The translations under genes were made by a program, and so were the position numbers. A DNA stretch of 64,000 nucleotides from Dipodascopsis uninucleata var. uninucleata (Eukaryota > Ascomycota > Lipomycetes > Lipomycetales > Lipomycetaceae): NCBI GenBank assembly GCA_030568195.1, contig JAJLTO010000011.1, positions 62,001-126,000 on the forward strand, read 5' to 3'. Positions 12,401-23,126 of the stretch are shown here, one piece after another. Position 1 is the first letter of the stretch; each line of letters opens with the position of its first letter. Under the pieces are notes generated by a model, which was not told where the DNA came from, made no database searches, and saw only the letters and a program-made list of their open reading frames with translations.

Positions 12401-13963
12401 ATCGGTGTCTATCTTGGATTTGGTCTTGGAACTGGTCTCTTCACCTTGATGAACACAGTTATGCTATTTTTGATATCAGTGCGCGCTGCTAAATATTTAC
12501 ATGATACTATGTTGTATCACGTAATTCGGTCTCCAATGTCTTTTTTCGACACCACTCCTCTAGGAAGAATAATTAACAGATTTACCGCCGATATTAATCG
12601 TATTGATGATGTAATCGCCCGTGTTCTGACTAACTTCTTCCTGCAGACTTTCAAAGTGGTGTTTTCGCTTTTTGTGATCACATCTTCGAACCCGACCTTC
12701 ATCTTATTTATTATTCCCCTTGGATATCTATATATATCCTACCAGAAGTTCTATAGAATGACATCAAGAGAACTTAAACGGTTAGAATCCATTTCCAGAT
12801 CGCCTGTTTATGCGCACTTTCAGGAAAGTCTTACTGGAGCAAGTACTATAAGGGCATACTCTCAGATCAATCGGTTCAACTATACTAGCGACTATCATGT
12901 TGATGTTAACAACCAGGCATACTACGCTTCTATGATAAGTAGACGGTGGTTGTCTATCCGACTGGAATTCTTTGGCGCCATGGTTATCTTCTTAGCAGCT
13001 CTTCTGTCTATCATTGCTGTGTCATATGGCCGGTTGTCTCCAGGATTGGTCGGTTTGACTATGACATATGCCCTGCAAATACGTGAGTCTTTAGGACTCA
13101 TCGTACGTGTGACTGTGGAAGTCGAGGTTTCAACAGTGTCTGTGGAAAGAATATTAGAATACTCTGAACTTCCAATGGAAGCACCAGAAGTGATCGAAGA
13201 GAACAGACCACCTCAGGCATGGCCAACTCAAGGTTCTGTGGAATTCCATGACTATTCCACTCGCTACAGAGAGGGTCTGGATTTAGTTCTCAAGAACATT
13301 GACCTGAGGATAAAGCCTCGTGAGAAGATTGGTGTCGTGGGGCGTACTGGTGCAGGCAAGTCGTCGCTGACGCTAGCACTATTCCGTATCATTGAACCTG
13401 TGGGAGGCTTTATTGCCATAGACAGACTTAACACAAACCGGATTGGTCTGAAAGATCTCAGAGGACGGTTGGCTATCATTCCTCAAGACTCGCAGGCATA
13501 CGAAGGTTTGGTGCGAGAGAACATAGATCCAGGCTGGAAGCACACAGACGAGGAGCTATGGAGAGTGCTCGAGCTAAGTCATTTGAAGACTCACGTTGAG
13601 CAGATGGAAGGCAAGCTGTACGCAAAGGTTCAAGAAGGAGGGTCGAATTTCAGTGTAGGTCAGAGACAATTGATGTCTCTTGCGCGAGCACTGCTGACTC
13701 CGTCGAAGATCTTGGTGTTGGACGAGGCTACAGCTGCGGTGGATGTAGAGACGGACCAGATTATTCAAGAGACAATTCGCAAGGAGTTTAAAGATAGAAC
13801 TATTCTAACCATTGCACATCGTCTGAATACAATCATAGATTCAGATCGTATTATTGTGCTCTCTCATGGTCGAGTTGCTGAGTTTGACACACCGGAGAGA
13901 CTACTTGCTGATGAGAATAGTATGTTTTACGCTCTGTGCAAGCAAGGAGGACTGACTGAGTAG
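9437..13963 (+). CDS. YCF1-like: Vacuolar ABCC transporter, Ycf1/Bpt1 type
   Basis: This full-length ABC-C (MRP) transporter probably moves glutathione conjugates, metal-thiol complexes or bile-type anions into the vacuole. The intronless ORF gives 1508 aa, close to Ycf1 (1515). Order: TMD0 with about five membrane helices (residues 1-180), TMD1 (about 270-560), NBD1 with Walker A GRVGNGKS (629-636), signature LSGGQ (719-723) and Walker B LLDDP (741-745), a regulatory linker (about 830-940), TMD2 (about 950-1210), and NBD2 with Walker A GRTGAGKS (1302-1309), signature FSVGQ (1405-1409) and Walker B LVLDEAT. NBD1 has Asp after Walker B where NBD2 has the catalytic Glu, the usual ABCC asymmetry. 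The linker motif RRASTAS (898-904) aligns with the phosphorylated RRASDAT of yeast Ycf1, with Ser901 and Ser904 matching Ser908 and Thr911. Bpt1 or Ybt1 type cannot be fully excluded. Confidence 0.9.
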   Translation: MATCFDIEGWGPLSPVYYTFTPCFVDIFLPTVIGSGLIVFGYREFRQIYRYPRSLPVQDFWFFSKFALIILIIILDLLYIGNLPSLNPSVDLRGLAHTIDLAASSFAGFIQYNELYRVKIPSSPVLLYWAFTAFTNFVRFAGMMQRQFASQQLSTIAGLSVIVSLAVFIVSVSDNSTRSQYSALVDEDELAPEATANIFSRWTFWYHSKLMESGSRDFLTNDDLPSIPQNAKSDIAIDKFDCIWQKEAATSKPSITRALVARYAPIYIFAMSLRLIGDSLKFVLPRLLQQLILFVYRYQSDKSGESAKLSQGVAIAFAMFCCSFLQTLFTQQYMTQIFSSSMNLKTTLTAQIYRKALKLSNQGRSNKTTGDIVNLMTVDTARLQQVLESGQSLWSSPFNIVLCLYNLYALVGNSMWAGVFMTLATIGVNTYISYLQRKLQKIQMKVKDERTRLTGEILVSIKSIKFYAWEESFLRRLHEIRNNKELKNVRKRGYYSAVTNFIGSSLSFLVSCSTFAMYVLTNDKPLTTDIVFPAMTLFNLLSTPLQQLPQAITMLGEASVSAARLTNFMNAPELQPDAVKRLEAAKTRDQVAVSIESGTFKWDENEANGPALKDINLTVKATQLACIVGRVGNGKSALLQAILGDMLKLSGRVTVRGHVAYCSQVPWIVNTTFKDNILFGKRFDQDFYERTIRACALLDDIAVLPDGDDTLVGEKGISLSGGQKARLALARAVYARADVYLLDDPLSAVDQHVGQHLIDNVFGPRGILASKTKIMATNAITVLNQADIILMLRKGEVVETGCYNDVVRKKNSELYNLISEFGHERNLVQDEETSVKDGNDTDITVIPPASDDSIAEITSKIDINDPLQRDDSDTDDATAYESDSQLVTDMRFYDHTLRRASTASFKKPSLFDDVPNRRSAQSREHVEQGNVKLSVYEQYLKAGGMKMFAFYFLLIFTANSLNVGGNLWLKKWSETNTEYGGNPDKEKFIGVYLGFGLGTGLFTLMNTVMLFLISVRAAKYLHDTMLYHVIRSPMSFFDTTPLGRIINRFTADINRIDDVIARVLTNFFLQTFKVVFSLFVITSSNPTFILFIIPLGYLYISYQKFYRMTSRELKRLESISRSPVYAHFQESLTGASTIRAYSQINRFNYTSDYHVDVNNQAYYASMISRRWLSIRLEFFGAMVIFLAALLSIIAVSYGRLSPGLVGLTMTYALQIRESLGLIVRVTVEVEVSTVSVERILEYSELPMEAPEVIEENRPPQAWPTQGSVEFHDYSTRYREGLDLVLKNIDLRIKPREKIGVVGRTGAGKSSLTLALFRIIEPVGGFIAIDRLNTNRIGLKDLRGRLAIIPQDSQAYEGLVRENIDPGWKHTDEELWRVLELSHLKTHVEQMEGKLYAKVQEGGSNFSVGQRQLMSLARALLTPSKILVLDEATAAVDVETDQIIQETIRKEFKDRTILTIAHRLNTIIDSDRIIVLSHGRVAEFDTPERLLADENSMFYALCKQGGLTE

Positions 13964-15890
13964 ACGCGCACTGGTAACACCCGTGGACTGCGCGAAGCTT
14001 TTACCTGGTGGGCTGATCGCATGGGCGACTTCCCGCGATGTGATGCCCCCATGTGTTTCGCAATCATGGTGCCGCCTCTACAAGGGGAAAAGCGCAGCAA
14101 GAGATGGAGAAGATGCACTGTAGATATCACAGTTTGTCGTCATGAATTTGAGATCATTTGTACTGCGACAGGAGAGTACCCGGTGAGAAGAAAAAAGAAA
14201 ACAAACAAAAAATGAGCTGTTAGTTGCATATAAGAAGAACGGAGACTAATGAATAATGCACAAAACAGAGGCAGCACCGATATAGAGTCACGAGCAGCGG
14301 TAATGTTCGCTAAGTTTGCGAAGCTGTTTTTACTACCTGAAATAAGTAAGTCGGTTGACTAGCGCTGATGGATAAGATTTTTTCCGTAATATACATAAAT
14401 AGATTGATTGAACATTTATACTGAAAGCATAGCGCTGCATTATTGGTAATTAAAACGCATGCGTACCTAAAACCATGTTGCCGTAGATCTCAGATGCGAA
14501 AAGTAAGATCCAAGTTTCAGGGCTAAATTTAGGTCACCTAAAACTAATTAGTGCCAAAGCTAGTTTGCTGTCGTTTGGAAAGTAAAACCGTGGCCTACTT
14601 ATTAGCTCGTCGCGCAGCGGAAACTAATCACTTACGCTTTATGCATGTCAAAGTAAGGTTTTCGTCTCTTTATCGGCATATGCAAATTCTGCTACCTGTA
14701 GTTACTAGTACGCGCAAAGCGTCTCCGACAAGCAGCATGGCTGCGAAAAAAAAAGCCCGGCTCGCACCAGTAGTTCACGTTGTGAATAATTTCTAGCCGC
14801 CGGCCTGTTTCTTTCACACTCGGCGACTATTAATCCGTGTACGCTCAGACTTCATACCACCGCGATCTTCTTCATGCCGAGCCGCCATACAGCTTGCGAG
14901 TACTGGTCTTAGAAACCCGCTCATCCCTAGAGGCGTGCACATATGCAACGGCAGCAGAGCGCTTCGCAGAGAGGGCGGCGCGGTTGGGTGCACAGATGCA
15001 GTTTAGAAATGTCTAGACGCATATGATTTTCTGTGGTGATTATGGACGGCACAGCAGTGCCCTACCGATAGCAGCAGTGGCAAGAGGAGTAGCAGCTTTT
15101 GGGCTACAGGAGAACAGGGACAGATGGTAACAAAGACCTGCGAATAAAGGCAAAAGAAAACAAAAAAAATTATCCTAAGCACCATCACATTTTCGCAACT
15201 CTATTCAGAAGAGATCCACAACCAACATAAAAAAACTACGTGCCTACGCTGAACTCTAATGATTGTCTTCGATCTTCAGGATCGGTAGCATAGCTTTTAC
15301 CGCTGTGCAAGTAGACCCATGCGTGTCTGTCGTCAGCAGCTGCGGGCGCTCAGAGTATTTGCTCGCCACTGCACATGCATGCCAGAGCGCGCGCAGTAAA
15401 GACAAGAAAACTAAGTACTCTAGTGGCCTGCCTATAGAGCTTATCTTTCAGGAAGAGCGTTCCGAGAGATTGTTAAGCGGCACACTCTGAGATAAAAGAA
15501 ATTTCTCTTTACTGTACTGCGCTGGATGATGGAAGTGGTAAAATTTACTTGTTCGGTATATCCACCTGAGGACTTACCGGTCTGTTGGCATTGTAGCAAA
15601 TGTAGGTAGTAGCCTAACAAACCGGCAATTGCCAATCTCCAAAACCATACCCATATTCGGTCTATTGTCCGATATCGCATCCAGGATCTTGCCGCCGACC
15701 AGTGCTGCCATGCCCATAAAAAGAGGGGACCTAACCATTGGCCCGCACCACTAATCACTTAGTCAGAATCCTATCCTACGCCCGCATCACTGCCTTTACG
15801 GGAAGCTCAGTCCTGGCAAATAGTACTACTCCACCATCCGTCCTTCCGCTAGCCAGCATATCTGTCGGCTGCTGGGAGAGGCTGCGGACT

Positions 15891-15920
15891 ATGGCGCGCC
15901 ATTGCGCGCCATTGCGCACC
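15891..15920. repeat. Three tandem 10-bp units
   Basis: Units read ATGGCGCGCC, ATTGCGCGCC and ATTGCGCACC in direct succession inside the GC-rich part of the desert. The array is short and has no obvious function. Confidence 0.7.
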
Positions 15921-18900
15921 GAATAGCTGTATTCGGGCGACCTGACATGCAAGTCATTGGGCCAAAAGGTCTTTCTTCACTAGAGACGTGGCGACTGCGC
16001 TCGTGTATAGTCCGCTATGCGCTGTCCAGCGTCGCAGCATTGCCAGACTCTCGCTCGTTTTACTCTTGTCTCGCCTGCGCGCTTTCACCAGACCGACAAA
16101 GGCGCGGTCCTCAGAGGGCCATCGGGCAGTGCCGTAGTTATCTGGCGGGCAGTAAAGCAAGTAACTTCTTCAGCGTCGTAGTAACGTCTTGTCAGGCAGC
16201 TAGCGCTAGCTTGCTTTCTGTCGTCATACAGTCTGCTTATGGCTGCACCTTCCTGTGTGCGACCTAGACGTGGGCTGCGCGTGTCTGCTGAGCATTTGCA
16301 AGGTCACATGACTGGTCCAGTTGCGAGCCTGCTCACAGAGAGCTACGCCTGAGGACCAGCTCGAGCGCGTGTTGACACGACGGCTTTGTTTACATCCTAT
16401 GCAGAGCTCCACAGCGCTGCACTACGCGTGAGATTTGGCCGAGCTCGGTGCTACGCTACTAGTGAGAAAAAAGACGCCGCCTGCGATGTGTACTACGTCG
16501 CGAGGCTGCACCGCTCCGGTACTGGTGCGAGAAGTGTGCACGGAGTCTGCGTAAAATGAACTCCCCGGTAAAAAAATTTCTTTTGGAGTAGCAAAGTGGT
16601 CCCCAGACGCGTTGTTCTAGACCCCGGTGCGCTTTACACGGTAGAGACTACTGCAAAGTTCTGGCGGCTGAGGCGCGTACGTGCTCCACACGGTACGCGC
16701 AAGTCGGTAGTACATGGAATTGACCAGGTTGGGCCAAAAAGTAAGAGCGGGCTTGACACGCCCGTGGACGCATCGTGACAGAACGACTGAGCGGAGCTAG
16801 GCGTCCACAGCCAGTAGTATAGTAAACATCGCCGCGTTAAGGGTACCGAACAGCTGGCAGTAATAGGATTTACACGTGCGTTACTCTTTTTTCAGCTGCC
16901 CTTTGTACACGGCAAAGCTGAGCTGCGCAGTTCTCCGATGCTTCCGCGCTAGTGCTAATATTATAACTACGCAATAACCGTTCAAGTTACCCTGCTATAT
17001 CCTGCACAGAACACTCGACTCCGCCCTAGGCGCAGGAAGAGCTCAGGAGGAGAAGGCAACGCGAAAGGGAAAGCAAAACTAGTGTCGCGCCGGAGCGAGA
17101 TTGAGAGATTATTTGGGCTGAATCGTCGTGAACAAGGTTATAGACCAGCATAGTAAGTGAATAGCTGTGTCCGCTAGATAACAAGAAATTAGGCGTTGTG
17201 AGCTGTGCTAACCCTATTAAGCCCGACAGAAACTGTTAAGGCTGTGAGAGCAGAAAGGGGAATTCTAAGAATTAAAGAAAACATCGTCATAATACGCCGG
17301 TCAAGGTTAAGGCAAGAATCGTATGATTTGCCATCCCTGAGTCTGACAAATATTGACGCCGCCGATGCCGGCATGACAATACCAAGCGAGACGCGTTAAT
17401 GGCAGTTGACATGTCCGTCATGATCCCTAGCAGGTCATCTGCAGCCCCTATCGGAGATCCTACGCTGTGCTGGCATTCTACACCGTGTCTATGTGCTTCG
17501 TGCGAGCGTCCTGTCCACATAGTGCTGCGCATAGCACCCATAACAATTCAAGCTAAAAATTTTAGCTGCTCCCGATCTCCGTGACTCAGACCTCACGTGG
17601 CACAGCGGCCGCGAAAGGCAAAGAAAGCAGGACAGAGCAAAAACGTTGACTGTAATACGGCGTAATCCTATTGTGCTGACTGGGCTGAGTGTAAGCATTC
17701 TCCAAGAACTATAGTAATGTTGCGAGTAAACAACAGGCGGATAAATTTAGACCCAAGGCTACCCATACCTCTACAGCCACACGTAATCACTATTCGCCGG
17801 CTCTATTCCCATCTTATGCAGAGAGCGCTGCATTTTTTCAACTGTGATGTGCATGGAACTGAAGAAAATCTTCATCTTACCTCTTGATTAGTAACTTTTT
17901 ACGGAAACTCGCAGTAAAAAATTCTCTACTTCCCGCAATTCCAGCAACTCCACGCTGCAAAGTGGGCTTCCCATACTCAGCGTTGCAGCGCTGATGCACA
18001 AATCGGCACATGCCTGCTTCTCGTAATCTTAAGTGTCGTAAAGCTGCATTGCGTTAATAGTTACGAAACACGAAGGAACACCTCCGGGATATACACTCTC
18101 CTGCGCGGTCTCCGTATGGAATAAAACTCGGAGAGCAAGAGCGTTACAGATAAATGCACTTTGCATGCACGTCGTATATTCAAGTCAAATTCACACCGAT
18201 ACGACTGAGACATTGGAGAACTCTACCAGTGAGACAGCGGCGATATTCTGGAAAGTAACTTATCGTGCGCAGAGATTACCGGACCGTTGCGCTCTGCGCG
18301 TCCGGAACGCTACGAGTAGACAGGCTCACTGTCGCCACAGGCAGCGTGTGCATCTGCTGCACACACCTAGCTAGCCAGTTTCGCAGTGTACAATGTCCAG
18401 CAGACGGCAGCCGGCAGACTACGATGGAAAGAAACCCAGTACGCGCTGAATGGCTAGATTGCTGGGTTTGTTTCCTGCTACTACCGAAATAGCCAAGTGA
18501 GCCAGCTATCTTTCGATGGGCGCTGAACGCGTGTCCCCTGTAAGCGTGGGCGTAAGTGTCTGAATTTCGGAAAAATATACTTCCTGTCCCGATAGCCCCG
18601 AATGCTAGAAATACTTTAGAAAACAGCAGCTCGGCGGCAAAAATTCTATTTGGGTAAGATTTCACAGGAGAAAAAATAAAAGACGGTTTTCAAGCTGTCA
18701 TGACCTCCTGTCAAGATGCCAACCTTTGCGCTAGCAGTTAGGCTAGCCTATTAGGGTTAGAAAAGCTGTTAATGTGCCCATGGCACTCTCAACACAGATT
18801 GCTGCAAATGACATGACACGCCATCTCCGGCCGGTTAGCGATCGGTGACTACAGAAGTAATTTTTTCCTGGGTTTACGAAGCTAATCAGCTGGACGTATT

Positions 18901-20835
18901 CCGTGGAATGACAGTCTAAGCGGCAAATGGCGACTAGGAGTTCTTTCGGTAATTGCAAACTGCTTTAAAATATGTGTGGATGGTCGGCTGATTCAGTCTG
19001 TATACTGTTTTATACTAGAGCGATGACAAGCAACGTACAAACCGAAAACAAGAGAGGAAAAGAAAAGGCAAATGAGCTCCACAGCGATAGCTGCTATGCT
19101 GGAAATTAAGCTAAATAGCAGAGAGATCGTGTATCACCACATGATTTGTTCAGTTCCAAGATTAAAGGAAATACAAATCCTGGCACCAGCAACGGCTCTT
19201 TTTAACACTGCTGTGTCCTAAATGCTGTCCAGCAGGAATGCAGATAAGCCCACCTTCTGTTCCTCTCCACAGCGACTGTTACCACTACCACCACCTGTCA
19301 GAAGAAGTATATCCACCTAATCTGGACTATGGATGTCGCTTATGGACTAGCAGCTCGTAGTGGATTTTTATGGCTGCATCGGTTCAGTCTGTGAATTGAC
19401 TTTACCTACACTTTAGTAGCAACGTTGCTCTAGCTGCTGTATATAAAAAAATTTTGATAGTCAGTTTAAGAGTATCGTTTTTGCCATATTGTTAGCCATT
19501 TTGCCTTTTGCTTGAACTTTAGATCTAACCTTGGCTGAGCTCGAAGAACGACACCTGTCATAGGGCTCTCGTCGCCGCCTCCACGCTCTCATGCTTTTGC
19601 CTATCAACCTAGCCTATTCAATCTTATCTGCATCCCTTTAACTAATAGGGGAGCACATTAAACCGGGCCGGACGATCACTACGTATATGGCATGTACAGG
19701 CGCAGAAAAAGCCTTCGTATCACTGGTCTAATGTCGGGACTACAACGCGCTCCAGTATCAGGCCATATATATACTTTTACACCGCACGTATTTTATTAGT
19801 CGTGGGCCCAACAGACTAATAGCTATAGTCGTAGGCTGACATTCAGAAACTGACTGCTCAGTTTCTCTTGTCGCGGGACAGCACGCTGTAGCTAGGATGA
19901 CTCGCTGAGATCCTGGTCGCGACAAACCGACACCCAGGCATATGTTCGAACAGAACAGAGAACAGCAAAGGGTGTGTAGGCGAGAGCTACAGAAACAGCA
20001 CGCGTGCGTGCTTCAGCCACCAGCTTGATAGATCTTGTAGCTGACTAGATTCTCGTGGCAGATCTGACGGTACCTGTTGGAGTGCTAGCCACGAGAGGCC
20101 CGCATTGCATGCCAGTTCTTCCGGATATCACCGGCGGTGGTTCGGATCAGTTGGCACGCTTTGGTCTCCTTTAATGATGCATTGTCACATTTACGGTTTG
20201 CAATGCTTAATACGCAGCTATCAACTGTGGGGATGAGAGCGCCATTTGGGTGCTGAAACTAACGGAGGGTCTGTTGCTCAAGAGAGCGTTGAAGCAAAGA
20301 GAAAAGGTAAACGAGTTCCATGTGGTTGTTGGGCACGATGCCTTAGTTAAGTGTAGTGTGTCTTCTTCTGTTTTGAGTTCTTTTCCTGGCGAAATTAATT
20401 GACAAGAAGGTTTGGGACTTGCTTCTTTTTGGCTTTTAGTTACAGCACTTTTAAGTTTACTTTATCACTTTTCAGCATACGCACCAGAAATGAATAAATG
20501 CAAACAAGAAATTTAATGCATCAAAATAAATCAAATATAGTAACATTCAAAACTATGAATCAAAAACATAAAAAAGCAATGACAAACTTAAGAGTTAGTA
20601 TCACCTGCACGTTGCTTTTGCAGTCGTTGTATCATTTTCCTGTTATTGTAACTAATGCAAGAGTATCTGAGTTTGGACCTCGCATTGTTTAGCGTGCAGG
20701 CATGTCTGTCTGTATATCATGCCCATCTTCACTTCGCGTATATGCTCTGTGTACTGCAAGCCCCTCGCTTACCGGTGCCGCACATCGTCGCTGTGCTGAT
20801 AGCAAATTTCGGGAACAAGTTGGGCCAATCCGTGA

Positions 20836-20861
20836 ATCTGAGTGCCTGCAGGCACTCAGAT
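20836..20861. repeat. Perfect 26-bp palindrome
   Basis: The left half ATCTGAGTGCCTG is followed directly by its exact reverse complement CAGGCACTCAGAT. The next base pair outward mismatches. A further smaller palindrome (TCAGATCTGA) overlaps its right end. There is no spacer, so as a hairpin it would have no loop; a dimeric protein site is more natural. It is the longest perfect palindrome I noticed in the window. Confidence 0.85.
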
Positions 20862-21691
20862 CTGAGTATTGCTCGCACTCACATGTCGGCGCAGCAAAAT
20901 AAAACGGGAGTACCAAGCATGGCTTCTCGTTCACTGAACCATAACGACCGGTTGTTCTCATCGGCTGGCGTATCCGTAACGTAGCAATCGTATCTGCTGA
21001 ATGCATGCAGCTCTTGCGTTAGCGCATTGCTGTCTAACTTTGCTGGTATGTCGATACAGTCACATCTCGAGAACCTTTCGTAGTAACTTTTTTCCATTCC
21101 GTATAAGCAGCTAGACTCTCATAGGCATGGTCGTTTGGCTGTTGAATATGCTAAAATAAAATTCAACTAGTGTGAATTTGCTTTTTCTAACACACATTCA
21201 AATTTTTTATTTTCGTTTCCAGAATTATGTCTTCCATTTCGTTACAGGACCATATTTAACTAATTGTGATTCTAATCTTCTGATCGCTTCTTGCTAGAAT
21301 TCGTCTTATTGCTTGCTGGCACTACTTTCTTTGAGCGGGAACTACATACCTATAAGAGCTCTTTCTCTTGTCCAAACGGAGCATTTTAGGCGTCGGCGAT
21401 ATATTCAAAAGCATATACTTTCCCGCTAAGGCTTTCAACCGCTTAATTGCTCCCGGCCATAATTCTGAGTCGTGATATTAACCAGCCCAGGCATATCCGT
21501 GATATATAAGACTACTCTTCAAGCGACGCCCGCGCATAGCCAACTCGTTCGTCACTCAGATCAAAGGGGCCTGCTCCATTCCGATAAACTGTCGCCATAA
21601 TTGCAATATTGTTTGTACGGACATTCGTTCTTGCAGCTGGGGGCTGTACGATTCTTTGCATCCGCGTGCGTACATATCAGTCTCAGCATAT

Positions 21692-21725
21692 CCATACACA
21701 CATACACACATACTTACTTACTTAC
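21692..21725. repeat. CA/CTTA microsatellite
   Basis: Short simple-sequence tract made of CACATA-type units followed by four ACTT units, 1.4 kb upstream of the Myb gene. Confidence 0.7.
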
Positions 21726-23025
21726 ATTGTACGTAGAGGTTCTCGTCTTTGCGTGTCTAGCAGAGTTTAAGCAAGTATATTCGTCCAATCGTTTGTCCTC
21801 TCTATGTACTTACAATAGCTGTGTGAGCATTTTGGCATTTACTCTAAGTGCTAGTAGTTTCAAGGCATCTGGGAATAGTCCTTACTACGCTTCATTCTTA
21901 TACAAGGTTATATATACGGCGTCTTTTCTGTCTACTTATCAATCAAACTAGCTAAGTTTATTACGAGTTTGCTGATCGCTTGATATATTTCGTTTCCCTA
22001 TTTGTCGTCCATAGGCTTTCATTCTTGTTAAGTGCATCTGATCAACTCTGTGTTCTGCATATTTACTCTTCCAATTGACTGTCTGATCTCCTCTTGTTTT
22101 GCAAATCGTCTTTTTCTAGCGCAACCGCTTAGGTCTTGATTGGCAGTTTGTATAGCACGAGAGTGCTGCACCGGTTTTTTAAGCGGGGAATAATATCACA
22201 TGGAGAAGCAGGCACCGTGACTAGCTCTTTTGGTGATATATTTTTTACACGCGTAGCATAATATACAGTATACAGGCTATTGGAGTAGACTTTTTTGCAA
22301 GTGACATCATTAGACGGGGATTCTACTGTGTTTGGAAATATCAAAAGAAGAAGCAATATTTGGGGATATTATTATTTTTGTTTTTGCTGCAAGTCAAATT
22401 CCATTACATCTCGACTAGAATATACACCTGCATCTAAAAGCACCTAGTTCGTTCACACTGATTAGGACAGATTAATAAGGAGAACAGTTTTTCCGGTACG
22501 TTTCATCTAGCATTGAATATAAAGCAATATATATTTCCCGTATTCAAGTATTTTGTTTCGAGTCCTCTCTTTTGGTGCGATTACTAAATATTCAGTTTTT
22601 AAATTTCGCTTAATTAAAGCGACTTCAGCTATTTCATTTGTTTGTTTTATTATATCATTCTCTTTATTTTTTTATATAGAGCTTCTTCGTCTCTCTTTGG
22701 TTTTGCACTCCGACATTGCTCTCCCTTTTTTCCTACGCATAATCTTTAATTAACAATATAAAAAAGGGATCGTGGTGCACGAACAAGACAAAGCGAAGTA
22801 TACTATCAACAAAGGACTTATTGATTGCAAACTAAGGGATCATTTACTACTTCAGCATCATACTGTAATTTGGGAAACACGTTTTATTTTACTGCGGAGT
22901 GTCATAATTGCGCTTTCGATTACTGGTATATACTCCTGGCACTATAGGCGAGCAGTCTGTTTTTCCGGATCGTATCTGTCACATATTTTTATATTCATAT
23001 ATTTATCTATTCGTTTGGTATCGAG

Positions 23026-23060
23026 CTATATCTATCTATCTATCTACTTATATATATAGT
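23026..23060. repeat. TATC/TA microsatellite upstream of the Myb gene
   Basis: A run of TATC units followed by (TA)n lies about 70 bp before the Myb start codon, probably in the 5' leader or core promoter. Confidence 0.7.
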
Positions 23061-23126
23061 GTGAGATATTCGACATCTGCTTCATGTAAGTTGCATTAGC
23101 GTATCTAGTGGCTCCTTTTTTTAACA

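Larger units (their letters stand above)
13964..23126. other. 9.2-kb gene desert
   Basis: No ORF in this stretch exceeds 129 aa and none resembles a known protein; overlapping ORFs on both strands around 15.2-16.4 kb, 18.2-18.7 kb and 20.6-21.1 kb follow from higher GC, which makes stops rarer. By eye, 15.6-16.8 kb is as GC-rich as or richer than the coding regions and is not depleted in CpG. A 10-bp unit (ATTGCGCGCC-like) is repeated three times at 15891-15920, a 14-bp palindrome sits at 16198-16211, and a 26-bp palindrome at 20836-20861. No tRNA, rRNA or transposon was recognised. Part may be long-range regulatory DNA for the Myb gene at 23127. Confidence 0.5.

Noticed and set aside
15263-16412. 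Overlapping ORFs of 60-121 aa on both strands
   Set aside because: They lie in a GC-rich stretch where stops are rare in all frames, overlap one another, and none resembles a known protein or has plausible splice partners.
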